From Endoryza sp044226045 (GTDB taxonomy: Bacteria > Bacteroidota > Bacteroidia > Chitinophagales > Chitinophagaceae), in contig JBGAHR010000002.1 of NCBI GenBank assembly GCA_044226045.1, positions 62,001 through 126,000 on the forward strand: a DNA stretch of 64,000 nt, read 5' to 3'. Position 1 is the stretch's first letter. The number at the start of each line of letters is the position of its first letter. This document shows, one piece after another, positions 51,303 to 59,942 of this stretch. The notes beneath the pieces were generated by a model. It was not told where the DNA came from and did not search any database. It saw only the letters and a program-made list of their open reading frames with translations. Position numbers and translations under genes: made by a program.

Positions 51303-51532
51303 ATGCGAATTATGCGAATTATGCGAATTAGGCGAATTATGCGAATTAGGCGAATTAGGCGAATTAGGCGAATTAGGCGAAACGCTGAGGGCGCAGAAGA
51401 CGCCGAATAAACTGTCGGGCTAACGCATTGCTTTCTCTTTCCGTTTCTGTTTCTCTTTCTGTTTCTGTCTCCCTTTCCGTTTCACTTTCTTTTTCTCTTT
51501 CTCAACCTCTTTCTGTTTCTCTTTCTGTTTCT
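51303..51532. repeat. Low-complexity part of cassette A, reaching the T9SS stop codon
   Basis: Nine units of ATGCGAATT / AGGCGAATT type (51303-51381), then CGCTGAGGGCGCAGAAGACGC (CGCTGA-type), a 40-base unique spacer, then a pyrimidine tract of TTTCTCTTTCTG/CCGTTT units (51431-51532) ending at the base before the stop codon of the minus-strand gene. All elements have periods of 6, 9, 12 or 18 bases. Confidence 0.85.
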
Positions 51533-52864
51533 CTACTTCGATTTTACAAATTGCTGGGTAATCGTTTCACCTTCTGCGCTGGCTCTTACAATATAGGTGC
51601 CAGACAGCAGGGAGCTGATATCCATTACTTCGGTCTGACTGGCATTGGTTCTGGCTACTCTTTTTACGGTTTGTCCGCTTACGTTGAAAATATCGTATTG
51701 AACCTTTTTGTCTTGCCAGGAGGATGGTATGGTCACCCGCACTTCATTAACCGCCGGGTTGGGATAAACCTGTATACTAAGTGACTTTGCTCCTTCTGTG
51801 AATTTCACCAGCCTGGTCTCTGAATAACGATACTTCTGATCCATGTCGATCATACGCAGGCGGTAGTACAGTATTCCTTTGGCAGCAGGCAGTGCATTAT
51901 CCTGGTAAGAATATCTGCTTTCCAGCTCGGTGGTACCGTTGGCAAACACCATTGCGATATCCTTGTATTCGCTGCCATCGGTGCTTCTTTCGATAACATA
52001 GGCGCTCAGGTTTTCTTCCCTGGACGAAACCCAGCTAAGCATTGGCTTCTTATTATCCAGTTTAACGGAGAACGACTTCAGTGTTACCGGAAGGCCAAGT
52101 TCTACAGGCTTCTGGTAGGTAAATGCTTTAAACCAGAAAGAATACATCCGGTCGGCAGCGCCGCTGGATCCTGTACTGTGTCCGCCGGTGCGGATACGCA
52201 AGGTATTGACTGTTTGATATGTTGTTGTAGCCATTACGCGGGTGGCCGAGGTGTCGATATTTGTATAGTTGGCAATCGGACCGTTAAACCGGGTTCCCAC
52301 AACAGTGTTGACGCTGTTGATCATTTCCCAGATGCTGGCATACTGAAGCTGGGTATTGTTTTCGAGTGTGTAGGATTTCTGTCCATAGAAGCTTACCCAC
52401 TCATTGATCTTGTCGGCATTGCCATCGATGTCGAGCGCGGTGATATTGAAAGCGCTTACATTGGCCGGTGAATTATTGCTGTTTACAAAACTGATAGTAA
52501 ACTCCATCCACCAGTCGCTGGTACCCGATGGGGTGGTACCATTATTATAGGTAACCTGTGGCTGAAATGCTTTGTCGAATCCGGTTGTTGCCAGGTCGAT
52601 GTCTACCAACTTCACCAATGCGTTTGACCGGCCGGTTATCTTAACCAATGCATTCACTCCAGCTGTCACATTCGTGAATTGGTAGATTGCATTGTCTTGT
52701 CCGGCTTGTCCGGACTGTAAGGAGGGATTCTTAAATATGAGTTCCTGCTGAGCTTTGGCCTTTGGCAAGAGAGCTCCTAAAAAAACAAGGGTCACCAGAC
52801 AGGCTTTACGAAGTGTTGCAAAGCCATTCTTTCTGTTGATACCAGGGTAAAATTGCTGTTTCAT
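51533..52864 (-). CDS. T9SS type A sorting-domain protein, paralogue A of a pair
   Basis: A 443-residue secreted protein with a signal region ending near AKAQQ. The N-terminal domain (QELIFKNPSLQSGQAGQDNAIYQF... DIDGNADKINEWVSFYGQKSYTLE) has no name that I know; the paralogue at 53944 shares its order and motifs. A Fn3-like part follows (KPMLSWVSSREENLSAYVIERS) and a sorting domain with YPNPAVNEVRVTIP, FNVSGQTV and SGTYIVRASAEG. ATG at 52864 is chosen. A low-complexity tract begins right at the stop. Confidence 0.86.
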   Translation of the reverse strand: MKQQFYPGINRKNGFATLRKACLVTLVFLGALLPKAKAQQELIFKNPSLQSGQAGQDNAIYQFTNVTAGVNALVKITGRSNALVKLVDIDLATTGFDKAFQPQVTYNNGTTPSGTSDWWMEFTISFVNSNNSPANVSAFNITALDIDGNADKINEWVSFYGQKSYTLENNTQLQYASIWEMINSVNTVVGTRFNGPIANYTNIDTSATRVMATTTYQTVNTLRIRTGGHSTGSSGAADRMYSFWFKAFTYQKPVELGLPVTLKSFSVKLDNKKPMLSWVSSREENLSAYVIERSTDGSEYKDIAMVFANGTTELESRYSYQDNALPAAKGILYYRLRMIDMDQKYRYSETRLVKFTEGAKSLSIQVYPNPAVNEVRVTIPSSWQDKKVQYDIFNVSGQTVKRVARTNASQTEVMDISSLLSGTYIVRASAEGETITQQFVKSK

Positions 52865-52944
52865 GATTAGTACGTTTAACTTTTTCAATTGGTACAATAG
52901 ATGAAAGTTTACCGCAGGTAATTGGAGGCAATAACAAGAGGAAT

Positions 52945-53243
52945 GGATTTATTTATACGCGAATTATACGAATACACGAATTACTCGAATTAGGCGAATC
53001 GCTGAGGGCGCTGAAACACTGAATCACCGCTTACGCTGTCGCTACCGCTCTTTCACTTTCTCTTTCTGTTTCTTTTTTCGTTTCCCTTTCTGTTTCTCTT
53101 TCTGTTTCTCTTTCCCTTCTGTTTCTCTTTCCGCTCTCGCTCCCACTCACGCTCCGTTTAACGCTCCCGCTCCCACTCCCGCTCCGTTTAACGCTCTCGC
53201 TCTCACTCCCGCTCCGTTTTCCGCTCCCGCTCTCGCTCCGTTC
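52945..53243. repeat. Partial repeat cassette (truncated) upstream of paralogue A
   Basis: It starts with TACGCGAATTATACGAATA-type 9-mers (52958-53000), then CGCTGAGGGCGCTGAAACACTGA, a pyrimidine tract of TTTCTCTTTCTG units (53049-53135), and CTCCCGCT / CCGTTTAACGCT units (53136-53241), twice with GCTCCGTTTAACGCTC. The conserved ~30-nt block and hairpin at the left end are missing. Confidence 0.8.
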
Positions 53244-53261
53244 AACCCTCCCAGGGTTTTC

Positions 53262-53292
53262 AAAAATGGCCATCCCGTAGAAACGGGACGGC
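53262..53292 (-). terminator. Terminator of cassette B
   Basis: TCCCGT/ACGGGA stem with AGAA loop extended by GCC/GGC across an A-C mismatch; ATTTTTG follows on the minus strand. Confidence 0.75.
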
Positions 53293-53322
53293 GTTTGTTG
53301 ATCGTACCCTTTAAAAAATATT
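53293..53322 (-). repeat. Conserved block of about 30 nt, cassette B
   Basis: Nearly identical to the blocks at 51271 and 53696; on the minus strand it ends GGGTACGATCAACAAAC before the terminator hairpin. Confidence 0.85.
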
Positions 53323-53323
53323 T

Positions 53324-53460
53324 ACACGAATTATACGAATTATACGAATTAGGCGAATCGCTGAAAACGCTGAGGACGCTGAAAACACTGAATGAATCAC
53401 CGCTCTCGCTGTCGCTTACGCTCAGTCTACCGCATCCGCTTCTTCTGTTTCTGCGCTTGT
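53324..53460. repeat. Low-complexity part of cassette B
   Basis: ACACGAATTATACGAATTA-type 9-mers (53324-53356), CGCTGAAAACGCTGAGGACGCTGA units (53359-53393), AATGAATCACCGCTCTCGCTGTC, then degenerate pyrimidine-rich sequence fading near 53460. Shorter than in cassettes A and C. Confidence 0.75.
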
Positions 53461-53661
53461 TTTGCGGCGAACAGTCGTTCGACTATAGACTTAAGCCCAT
53501 AAATAAAAAACTAAGATTGTTACCTTTCATGAGGAAGAAATGGACAGGTGGTATTTGTGAGGATTGGAAGGAAGGAATACCATCAGGTTCAATTATGAAT
53601 AGCCTGCAATTTCATAAGGCATTTTCAATATGGCAGCTTGTTCACGCTGCCTGACCAAACC
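53461..53661. other. Unassigned segment between cassettes B and C, with a 41-residue ORF
   Basis: The segment is not repetitive. It holds an ATG frame at 53529-53654 (MRKKWTGGICEDWKEG...IWQLVHAA) directly after TACCTTTC, one base off a -7 box. I recognise no domain. It may be a decayed gene between repeats or noise. Confidence 0.3.
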
Positions 53662-53695
53662 TGTAAAAAGAGTCATCCCGTAGAAACGGGACGAC
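53662..53695 (-). terminator. Terminator of cassette C
   Basis: GTC-A-TCCCGT / ACGGGA-C-GAC with AGAA loop; CTCTTTTTAC follows on the minus strand. It fits the end of the transcript from the T9SS gene at 53944. Confidence 0.78.
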
Positions 53696-53726
53696 GTTTG
53701 TTGATCGTACCCTTTAAAAAATATTT
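53696..53726 (-). repeat. Conserved block of about 30 nt, cassette C
   Basis: Same block as at 51271 and 53293, placed directly before the terminator on the minus strand. Confidence 0.85.
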
Positions 53727-53943
53727 ATGCGAATTAGGCGAATTATACGAATTGGGCGAAACGCTGAGGACGCTGAATACCCAGAGGACGCCGAATGAAT
53801 CACCACTCCCGCTCCGTTTAACGCTCCCGCTCCGTTTGCCGCTCCCGCTCACGCTCTCGCTTCCACTCTCTCTTTCCCTTTCTCTTTCTGTTTCTCTTTC
53901 TCTTTCTCTTTCCCTTTCTGTTTCCCTTTCCGTTTCTCTTCGA
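53727..53943. repeat. Low-complexity part of cassette C, reaching the T9SS stop codon
   Basis: GCGAATTAG-type 9-mers (about four), CGCTGAGGACGCTGAATACCCAGAGGACGC, CACTCCCGCTCCGTTTAACGCTC units, then TTTCTCTTTCTG-type pyrimidine tract (53864-53943). It stops at the base before the stop codon of the gene at 53944. Read along the gene this is the same order as in cassette A. Confidence 0.85.
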
Positions 53944-55302
53944 TTATTTCTTCACGATCCTTTGTGTTGCAGATTCGGTTCCGTTCGACACTTTCACTAC
54001 ATACATACCAGCTACCAGGCCATTCACATTGAGGGTTTCTGTTTGACCAGATCTGTTCACCGCTGCATGCTTAACCAATTGACCGTTGATATTGAAAAGA
54101 TCGATTGATACGTTCTGATTCTGCCAGGTTGCAGGTACTGTTACCCTAACTTCATTCACTACCGGATTGGGATACACTGATACTTTTACCTCTTCCTGCT
54201 TGTCGCCGATGCGAACCAGTCTGACTTCAGAGTATTGGAATTTTCCATCTAAATCTACCATTTTCAGTCTGTAGTAGAGTACCCCTTTTGTATCTGTATT
54301 CAGCGCGTCGGAGTAACCATAATTTTGTTTTACGTCAGAGTTGCCGTTTGCAAATACCATTGCTACATCCTGGTAGCTTACACCGTTGCTGCTGCGTTCG
54401 ATTACAAAGTGGCTCAGTTGCTTCTCTTTTCCGGTTACCCAGTTTACAGACACTTTCTTGTTGTTAACAGTTGTATTGAAATCGAGCAGCACCAGGGGCA
54501 AGGTAAAATTGGCCGGTGTCTGATAAGTAAAGTTCTTAAAGTAGAAAGAATACATGCGGTCGGAAGCGCCATTGGCAGCTGATGCCACTCCACCTGTGCG
54601 AACACGGAAGCTGTTACGGTTCTGAAAAGTAGCAGTAGTCATTACCTTGGTTCCGCCGGTGTCGATGTTTGCGTAGTTGTCAACAGGACCATCGAAGCGT
54701 TTGCCGTCGAGAGTCAGCAATCCCGACAATGTTTCGAAAAGGTTGGAAACAGTCAGCAATGAGTTAAGTTCGAGTGTATAAGACTTCAACTCGTACAGGG
54801 AAACGAACTCATGCAGTTTATCGCCATTTCCGTCGATATCGATGGCTGAAAGTACAAACTGGTTTACAGTAGTGGCATTGGTCGTATTACGGTTAACGAA
54901 GCTGACCTCGAATTCCATCCACCACTCGGCAGCGCCGCCTGTATTTCCATTATTGTAAGAAACCTGTGGCTGCCAGGCTTTGTCCCATCCGGTATTCGTC
55001 AGATCGATACTCACCAGGCTAACGAGGCTGCTTGAACGCTGTTTGATCGTTACCAGTGCATCCACATCATTCGATACCTGCGCAAAACGATATACGGCGC
55101 CGTCCTGACCAGCTACACCGGATACCAGGGTTGCATTTTTCCAAACCAGTTCAGGAATGTTGTTGTTATTATTGGTAGCAGACGCTGTGTAGAAGGCAAA
55201 AAGTGATACCAGCAAGGTGATCAGAATCCTGCGAAGAAGAGCAGGCTGGTATACGGGTATAGCAATAGCTTGAGGGCACAGGTACGTTTTCATTTCTTTC
55301 AT
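53944..55302 (-). CDS. T9SS type A sorting-domain protein, paralogue B of a pair
   Basis: A 452-residue protein. The signal sequence is long (MKEMKTYLCPQAIAIPVYQ... FAFYTASA); an alternative ATG is at 55293. The N-terminal domain (PELVWKNATLVSGVAGQDGAVYRF, AIDIDGNGDKLHEFVSLYELKSYTLE) matches paralogue A at 51533 in order and motif. Fn3-like part and sorting domain end it (VSVYPNPVVNEVRVTVP, FNINGQLV, AGMYVVKVSNG). Function unknown; secretion to the surface is expected. Its 3' flank is cassette C. Confidence 0.86.
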   Translation of the reverse strand: MKEMKTYLCPQAIAIPVYQPALLRRILITLLVSLFAFYTASATNNNNNIPELVWKNATLVSGVAGQDGAVYRFAQVSNDVDALVTIKQRSSSLVSLVSIDLTNTGWDKAWQPQVSYNNGNTGGAAEWWMEFEVSFVNRNTTNATTVNQFVLSAIDIDGNGDKLHEFVSLYELKSYTLELNSLLTVSNLFETLSGLLTLDGKRFDGPVDNYANIDTGGTKVMTTATFQNRNSFRVRTGGVASAANGASDRMYSFYFKNFTYQTPANFTLPLVLLDFNTTVNNKKVSVNWVTGKEKQLSHFVIERSSNGVSYQDVAMVFANGNSDVKQNYGYSDALNTDTKGVLYYRLKMVDLDGKFQYSEVRLVRIGDKQEEVKVSVYPNPVVNEVRVTVPATWQNQNVSIDLFNINGQLVKHAAVNRSGQTETLNVNGLVAGMYVVKVSNGTESATQRIVKK

Positions 55303-55640
55303 TTTTAAGGGACAGATGCTGTACGTTGCGGCCCATAGGAAGCTGGAAGAGAACCAAGAATTTCTAAAGGAAGTTGGAGAAGTATCGGGAATTAATTGAA
55401 CTCACTTATTGGAGCTCTTCAGAGGAGATTCGGATCATTTTCGGTCAGTCGACCTGTTTTTTCGATCAATGTGTTGTTTTCATCGATCAACAGTACAAAG
55501 ATTGCTTCTGAATTCCGTAGATGCAATAGTAATTCTACGATTTTTGATTTTTTTTTGAAAATTTCTGTGAGACAGGCACAAAAAAAGAAAGGAGACCTCT
55601 TGCGAGATCTCCTTTCCGTTCATTTATAAGCTGTTACTTA
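55303..55640. other. Intergenic region between a T9SS gene and atpA
   Basis: It contains the atpA terminator and no gene that I can support. CAAAGATT near 55496-55503 reads AATCTTTG on the minus strand, one base off a -7 box, which would give the T9SS gene a leader of about 190 bases. Two CGATCAA-type sequences lie close by. Confidence 0.45.
55580..55616 (-). terminator. Terminator after atpA
   Basis: On the minus strand AAAGGAGA...TCTCCTTT forms the outer stem with inner TCTC/GAG pairing, followed by CTTTTTTT. It ends the atpBEFHA transcript. Confidence 0.85.
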
Positions 55641-57218
55641 TTATTTATACTGGGGGATGATGGTATTGGCCAGTTCCACCATTTTCTTCAGACCGTCTTC
55701 GGGCAGGTTACCCTTCTTGAATTCAGCCATTACATCCGGAAGTTTGTTTTCCATTTCCATGAGGAAGTGTTCTTCAAACTCTTTCACCTTTTTCACAGCC
55801 ACATTTTTCAACAGACCCTGCGTACCGAGGTAGATGATAGCTACCTGCTTTTCTACCGTAAACGGAGTGTACTGAGGTTGTTTCAGGATTTCCACGTTTC
55901 TGGCTCCTTTATCGATTACGTTCTTGGTAGCTGCGTCGAGGTCACCGCCGAATTTAGAGAAGGCTTCCAGCTCACGATAAAGAGCCTGGTCGAGTTTCAG
56001 TGTACCCGCCACCTTTTTCATCGACTTGATCTGCGCGTTACCACCCACACGGCTAACCGAGATACCCACGTTGATCGCCGGGCGGATACCTGAGTTAAAC
56101 AGGTTACTTTCCAGGAAGATCTGACCATCGGTAATCGAGATCACGTTGGTGGGGATATAGGCAGATACGTCACCGGCCTGTGTTTCGATAATAGGGAGGG
56201 CTGTCAAAGAACCGCCACCCTTTACTTTACTTTTCAAAGATTCAGGGAGGTCGTTCATGTTCTTGGCAACGTTATCATCGCTGATTACTTTGGCAGCGCG
56301 TTCGAGCAAACGACTGTGCAGGTAGAATACGTCACCAGGATAGGCTTCACGACCGGGTGGGCGACGAAGCAGGAGAGACACCTCACGATAGGCAACAGCC
56401 TGTTTGGAAAGGTCATCATAGATGATCAAAGCAGGACGTCCGGTATCGCGGAAATATTCACCGATCGCCGCGCCGGAGAACGGAGCATAGAACTGAAGCG
56501 GAGCAGGATCAGAGGCAGATGCAGCTACAATGGTAGTATAGGGCATCGCGCCGTTATCCTCGAGGGTCTTCATAACTCCCGCGATAGTGGAAGCTTTCTG
56601 ACCGATCGCTACATATATACAATATACCGGTTTACCGGCCTGGTAAAATTCTTTCTGGTTGATGATCGTGTCGATCGCGATGGCTGTTTTACCAGTCTGG
56701 CGGTCGCCGATGATCAATTCACGCTGACCACGGCCAACGGGGATCATCGCGTCGATCGCTTTGATACCTGTTTGCAGGGGTTCTTTAACCGGCTCACGGA
56801 AGATTACACCGGGAGCTTTACGTTCCAGGGGCATTTCATACTTTTCGCCGGCGAGCGGTCCTTTACCATCGATGGGTTCACCCAGCGCGTTTACTACGCG
56901 GCCGAGCATTCCTTCGCCTACATTGATAGAGGCGATCTTACCCGTACGACGAACTTTTGATCCTTCTTTGATATCGGTGCTTTCACCCATCAATACCACA
57001 CCCACGTTGTCTTCTTCCAGGTTGAGGGCGATTGCACGAACACCATTCTCGAATTCAACGAGCTCACCACTGCTCACGTTGTTCAGTCCGTACACGCGGG
57101 CAATACCATCACCCACCTGCAATACGGTACCTACTTCTTCGAGATCGGCACCCGCATTAAAGTTGCTGAGCTGCTGGCGCAATATCGCCGATATCTCATC
57201 TGGTTTAATTTCTACCAT
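55641..57218 (-). CDS. atpA: F1 ATP synthase subunit alpha
   Basis: A 525-residue subunit of usual length. Walker A GDRQTGKT, then ALIIYDDLSKQAVAYREVSLLLRRPPGREAYPGDVFYLHSRLLERAAK, the family signature, and GIRPAINVGISVSRVGG with the catalytic Arg. With beta it forms the catalytic hexamer. It is the last gene of the transcript and is followed by a strong terminator; atpG, which usually comes next, is not here. Confidence 0.98.
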   Translation of the reverse strand: MVEIKPDEISAILRQQLSNFNAGADLEEVGTVLQVGDGIARVYGLNNVSSGELVEFENGVRAIALNLEEDNVGVVLMGESTDIKEGSKVRRTGKIASINVGEGMLGRVVNALGEPIDGKGPLAGEKYEMPLERKAPGVIFREPVKEPLQTGIKAIDAMIPVGRGQRELIIGDRQTGKTAIAIDTIINQKEFYQAGKPVYCIYVAIGQKASTIAGVMKTLEDNGAMPYTTIVAASASDPAPLQFYAPFSGAAIGEYFRDTGRPALIIYDDLSKQAVAYREVSLLLRRPPGREAYPGDVFYLHSRLLERAAKVISDDNVAKNMNDLPESLKSKVKGGGSLTALPIIETQAGDVSAYIPTNVISITDGQIFLESNLFNSGIRPAINVGISVSRVGGNAQIKSMKKVAGTLKLDQALYRELEAFSKFGGDLDAATKNVIDKGARNVEILKQPQYTPFTVEKQVAIIYLGTQGLLKNVAVKKVKEFEEHFLMEMENKLPDVMAEFKKGNLPEDGLKKMVELANTIIPQYK

Positions 57219-57240
57219 TGTTTATCTGTTTAAGTCGTTA

Positions 57241-57804
57241 TTATCTGATCTTGTAAATAAAGTCGTTGTTCAGGAACTGGCTTCTGACTTTGTTAAGGTC
57301 GTAAGCAATGCTGGCGTCTACCAGCTGGTCGCCAATTTGTAAAACAAATCCGCCGATGATATCCTGATCCACCTCTGTTTTCAGTTCAATATTCTTCATC
57401 TGAGTCTGGCTCTTCACCTTTTCGATGATGGCCTGCCTGAGTTCTTCACTCGCCGGTGCAGCGGTGGTCAGCTTTACAGTATAAATCCCTTTTTGGGTTT
57501 TATACTGTTCGATGAAGGCCGTGCTGATTTCGGGGAGGTTTTCTTCCCTGCCTTTGTTCACCAGCAGACGGATGAACGCGTTCGTCATTTCACCAGTTCT
57601 ATCGCCGGTAACGGCCTTGATGATTGCCAGCTTTTTGTCGGCATGGATCACCGGGCTTTTCAGCAGGTTGGTAAAGTCCCGGCTGCTCTTGCAAAGTTCC
57701 TGCAGGTAAAGCATATCGCTATACACCTGTTCGAGCTGGTTCTTCTCGTTGGCTAAACCGATCAGGCTCTTGGCATATCTTCCGGCTAAACGGGGATTCG
57801 GCAT
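57241..57804 (-). CDS. atpH: F1 ATP synthase subunit delta
   Basis: A 187-residue protein with the delta/OSCP pattern: MPNPRLAGRYAKSLIGLANEKNQLEQVYSDM and the C-terminal EVDQDIIGGFVLQIGDQLVDASIAYDLNKVRSQF. It links the F1 head to the b-subunit stalk. Between atpF and atpA, 22 bases before atpA. Confidence 0.95.
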   Translation of the reverse strand: MPNPRLAGRYAKSLIGLANEKNQLEQVYSDMLYLQELCKSSRDFTNLLKSPVIHADKKLAIIKAVTGDRTGEMTNAFIRLLVNKGREENLPEISTAFIEQYKTQKGIYTVKLTTAAPASEELRQAIIEKVKSQTQMKNIELKTEVDQDIIGGFVLQIGDQLVDASIAYDLNKVRSQFLNNDFIYKIR

Positions 57805-57858
57805 GTTGTGTAAACTAATTTTTTATGATGGAAAGGATGATTGCTCACCCTTCTTCTC

Positions 57859-58371
57859 TTAATTCAGTTTGATTTCGTTTGAAAGCTGCTTGATATAGTT
57901 CTCCTGTTCAGCCTTGCCCGACAGTTCGCGACGGAGCACCTTCTCGGAAACTTCAATAACAAGGTTCCCAACCTGGTTTTTCACATCGGTCAGTGCAGCC
58001 ATTTTCTGAGCCTGGATAGCAGCCTGTGCATCCGCCACAATTTTGTTGGCTTCAATTTTAGCCTGTTCTTTGGCTTCATTGATGATGCGGTCTTTTGTTT
58101 CGCGGGCTTCTTTCAGCATCAGCGCTCTTTCTTCACGGGCTTTGGCCAGCAATGCTTCGTTCTCACTCTGCAACTGGGCCATCTCCGCTTTTACGCGCTC
58201 GGCAGTTGCCAGCGAATCATTAATGGTTTGCTCCCTTTTCTTAACAGCGCCCAGAATCGGTTTCCAGGCATAACGTGCCAGCACAAACAGCAACAACAGG
58301 AAAGAAAGGGTTGTCCAGACAATCAATCCAATGTCTGGTTTAATCAGCGGATTTATTTCGGCAAAAAACAT
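57859..58371 (-). CDS. atpF: Fo ATP synthase subunit b
   Basis: A 170-residue stalk subunit with one N-terminal membrane helix (LIVWTTLSFLLLLFVLARYAWKPI) and a long Ala/Glu/Lys-rich coiled coil. The arrangement and WKPI end of the helix are typical. Confidence 0.95.
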   Translation of the reverse strand: MFFAEINPLIKPDIGLIVWTTLSFLLLLFVLARYAWKPILGAVKKREQTINDSLATAERVKAEMAQLQSENEALLAKAREERALMLKEARETKDRIINEAKEQAKIEANKIVADAQAAIQAQKMAALTDVKNQVGNLVIEVSEKVLRRELSGKAEQENYIKQLSNEIKLN

Positions 58372-58440
58372 ATAAGTAATGTGTTTTAAATCTTTTTGAA
58401 AAAGCCCCTTTCGCCCTGTGCTGGGGGGCTTTTTGGTAAA

Positions 58441-58650
58441 TTAAGACAGCCCGAGGAAAGAGATAACGCAGGCAAACAGCGCAACCGCTTCAACGAAAGC
58501 CGCTGCGATCAACATGTTTGTCTGGATCTGAGAAGCCATTTCCGGCTGACGTGCCATGCTCTCAAGAGCAGAAGCACCAATGCGTCCGATACCGATACCT
58601 GCTCCGATAGCAGCCAAACCAGCACCAACTGCAGCAATAGTTCCTGTCAT
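58441..58650 (-). CDS. atpE: Fo ATP synthase subunit c
   Basis: A 69-residue proteolipid of two helices. GAGIGIGRIGASALESMARQPEM forms the first helix and loop; the ion-binding Glu is E54 in AAAFVEAVALFA. The first helix has no Gln at the Na+-ligand position and Ala follows the Glu, so proton coupling is more likely than Na+. Confidence 0.97.
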   Translation of the reverse strand: MTGTIAAVGAGLAAIGAGIGIGRIGASALESMARQPEMASQIQTNMLIAAAFVEAVALFACVISFLGLS

Positions 58651-58685
58651 TTTTATTTGTTTTTATAAAGAAAAAAAGATGATTA

Positions 58686-59750
58686 TTAATGATGATGATC
58701 TCCATGATGTTCCGGTGTTGCCAGGCTGATATACACAGCAGACAACAACGTGAAGATGAAGGCCTGGATAAACGCTACCAGCAATTCAATCATACTCAGC
58801 GCCAGCGTAAATGGTACCACTACTGCGGAAACATACACGGACTTCAACACGAAAATCAGGCAAACGATACCAAGGATCAACACGTGACCGGCGGTCATGT
58901 TGGCAAACAGTCGCACCATCAGTGAAATCGGCTTGGTAAACACCCCGATAAACTCGATCGGAGCCAGGAATATTTTCATAGGAACAGGAACACCCGGCAT
59001 CCAGAAGATATGCTTCCAGTAAGCCCCGTTTCCGTTCACATTTACTATGATAAAAGTGAAAATAGCCAGTGTGAAAGTAAAGGCGATATTACCGCTGAGG
59101 TTGGCACCACCCGGGAAGAAGGGTACCAGACCGAGCAGGTTGTTAATCAGGATGAAGAAAAACACGGTGAGCAGGAAGCCCATATACTTTTCGTATTTCA
59201 CCCCGAGGATCGGCTTGGCCACATCATCTCTGAGCAGCATGATTACCGGCTCAATAAAGCCTGCAAGACCTTTAGGAGCCTGCACGCCACGCTTTTTGTA
59301 CGACCTTGCTACGCTGAGGAAGATAACCAGGAGCAGGAATACAGACAGCAACAGAGAAGCAACGTTCTTGGTAATAGAGAAATCCCATACTTTATGGGAA
59401 GCTTCTTCGTCTACTTTGCCATCAGCGCCAAATACTTTGATCTTGCCTTCTTCAATACCATACAGATAGTTACCCTGGTATTTTTCCTGTCCATGATGGA
59501 AATGACCGGATGAAAACACCTCAAGACCTTTGTCGGTGTAGAGGATGACGGGAAGGGGAACCGAAGTATGACCGGCAATATGCCACTCATGGGCATCCTT
59601 GATGTGCTCGAAAATTACCTCCTGCGGATTGAATTTTTCGTCCTTAGCCTCCTCATGATGCTCTCCCTGACCAATGGCTACATTAGAAAAAAACATCATA
59701 CCTATCGTGAAAACCGCTACCCATAAGGATTGTAGACGTCGAACCAGCAT
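58686..59750 (-). CDS. atpB: Fo ATP synthase subunit a, with long N-terminal extension
   Basis: A 354-residue subunit, longer than the E. coli protein (271). The first 24 residues look like a signal peptide; about 110 residues of His/Glu-rich sequence follow (GEHHEEAKDEKF, HEWHIAGHTSVPLPVILY) as in other Bacteroidota AtpB proteins. The membrane domain includes SLMVRLFANMTAGHVL with the essential Arg, and the C-terminus is EHHGDHHH. It opens atpBEFHA. A -7 box lies at 59771-59778. Confidence 0.96.
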   Translation of the reverse strand: MLVRRLQSLWVAVFTIGMMFFSNVAIGQGEHHEEAKDEKFNPQEVIFEHIKDAHEWHIAGHTSVPLPVILYTDKGLEVFSSGHFHHGQEKYQGNYLYGIEEGKIKVFGADGKVDEEASHKVWDFSITKNVASLLLSVFLLLVIFLSVARSYKKRGVQAPKGLAGFIEPVIMLLRDDVAKPILGVKYEKYMGFLLTVFFFILINNLLGLVPFFPGGANLSGNIAFTFTLAIFTFIIVNVNGNGAYWKHIFWMPGVPVPMKIFLAPIEFIGVFTKPISLMVRLFANMTAGHVLILGIVCLIFVLKSVYVSAVVVPFTLALSMIELLVAFIQAFIFTLLSAVYISLATPEHHGDHHH

Positions 59751-59770
59751 ACCTGTTTAAAAATTTGGCG

Positions 59771-59778
59771 CAAAGATA
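59771..59778 (-). promoter_or_regulatory. -7 box of the atp operon
   Basis: TATCTTTG on the minus strand 20 bases before the atpB ATG. The -33 region does not hold a TTG at the right distance. Confidence 0.5.
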
Positions 59779-59942
59779 AGGGTTGGTCTGCCGAAAAATT
59801 GAAAAAAATGAAAATGATTAGCGGGTTTTTTCACAAGGAATTACCCACATTCTATTCCCGCCAAAAATACCTCAGAAAAGGGGTGCAAAACCGGCTGGGG
59901 AAAGGCTGATTCTCGGGGTGTTTTCCCGACCGTGGAATATTG

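Noticed and set aside
51303..51381. CRISPR-like regular array
   Set aside because: Units are 9 bases with no spacers between them, and no cas genes are in the window.
53638..54108. Plus-strand frame rich in PLPLRLTLPLSLSV
   Set aside because: It runs through the repeat cassette and then antisense to the T9SS gene at 53944; an artefact of a period divisible by three.
55641..59750. Na+-translocating type of ATP synthase
   Set aside because: Subunit c lacks the Gln in helix 1 and has Ala, not Ser/Thr, after the ion-binding Glu; proton coupling is more likely.
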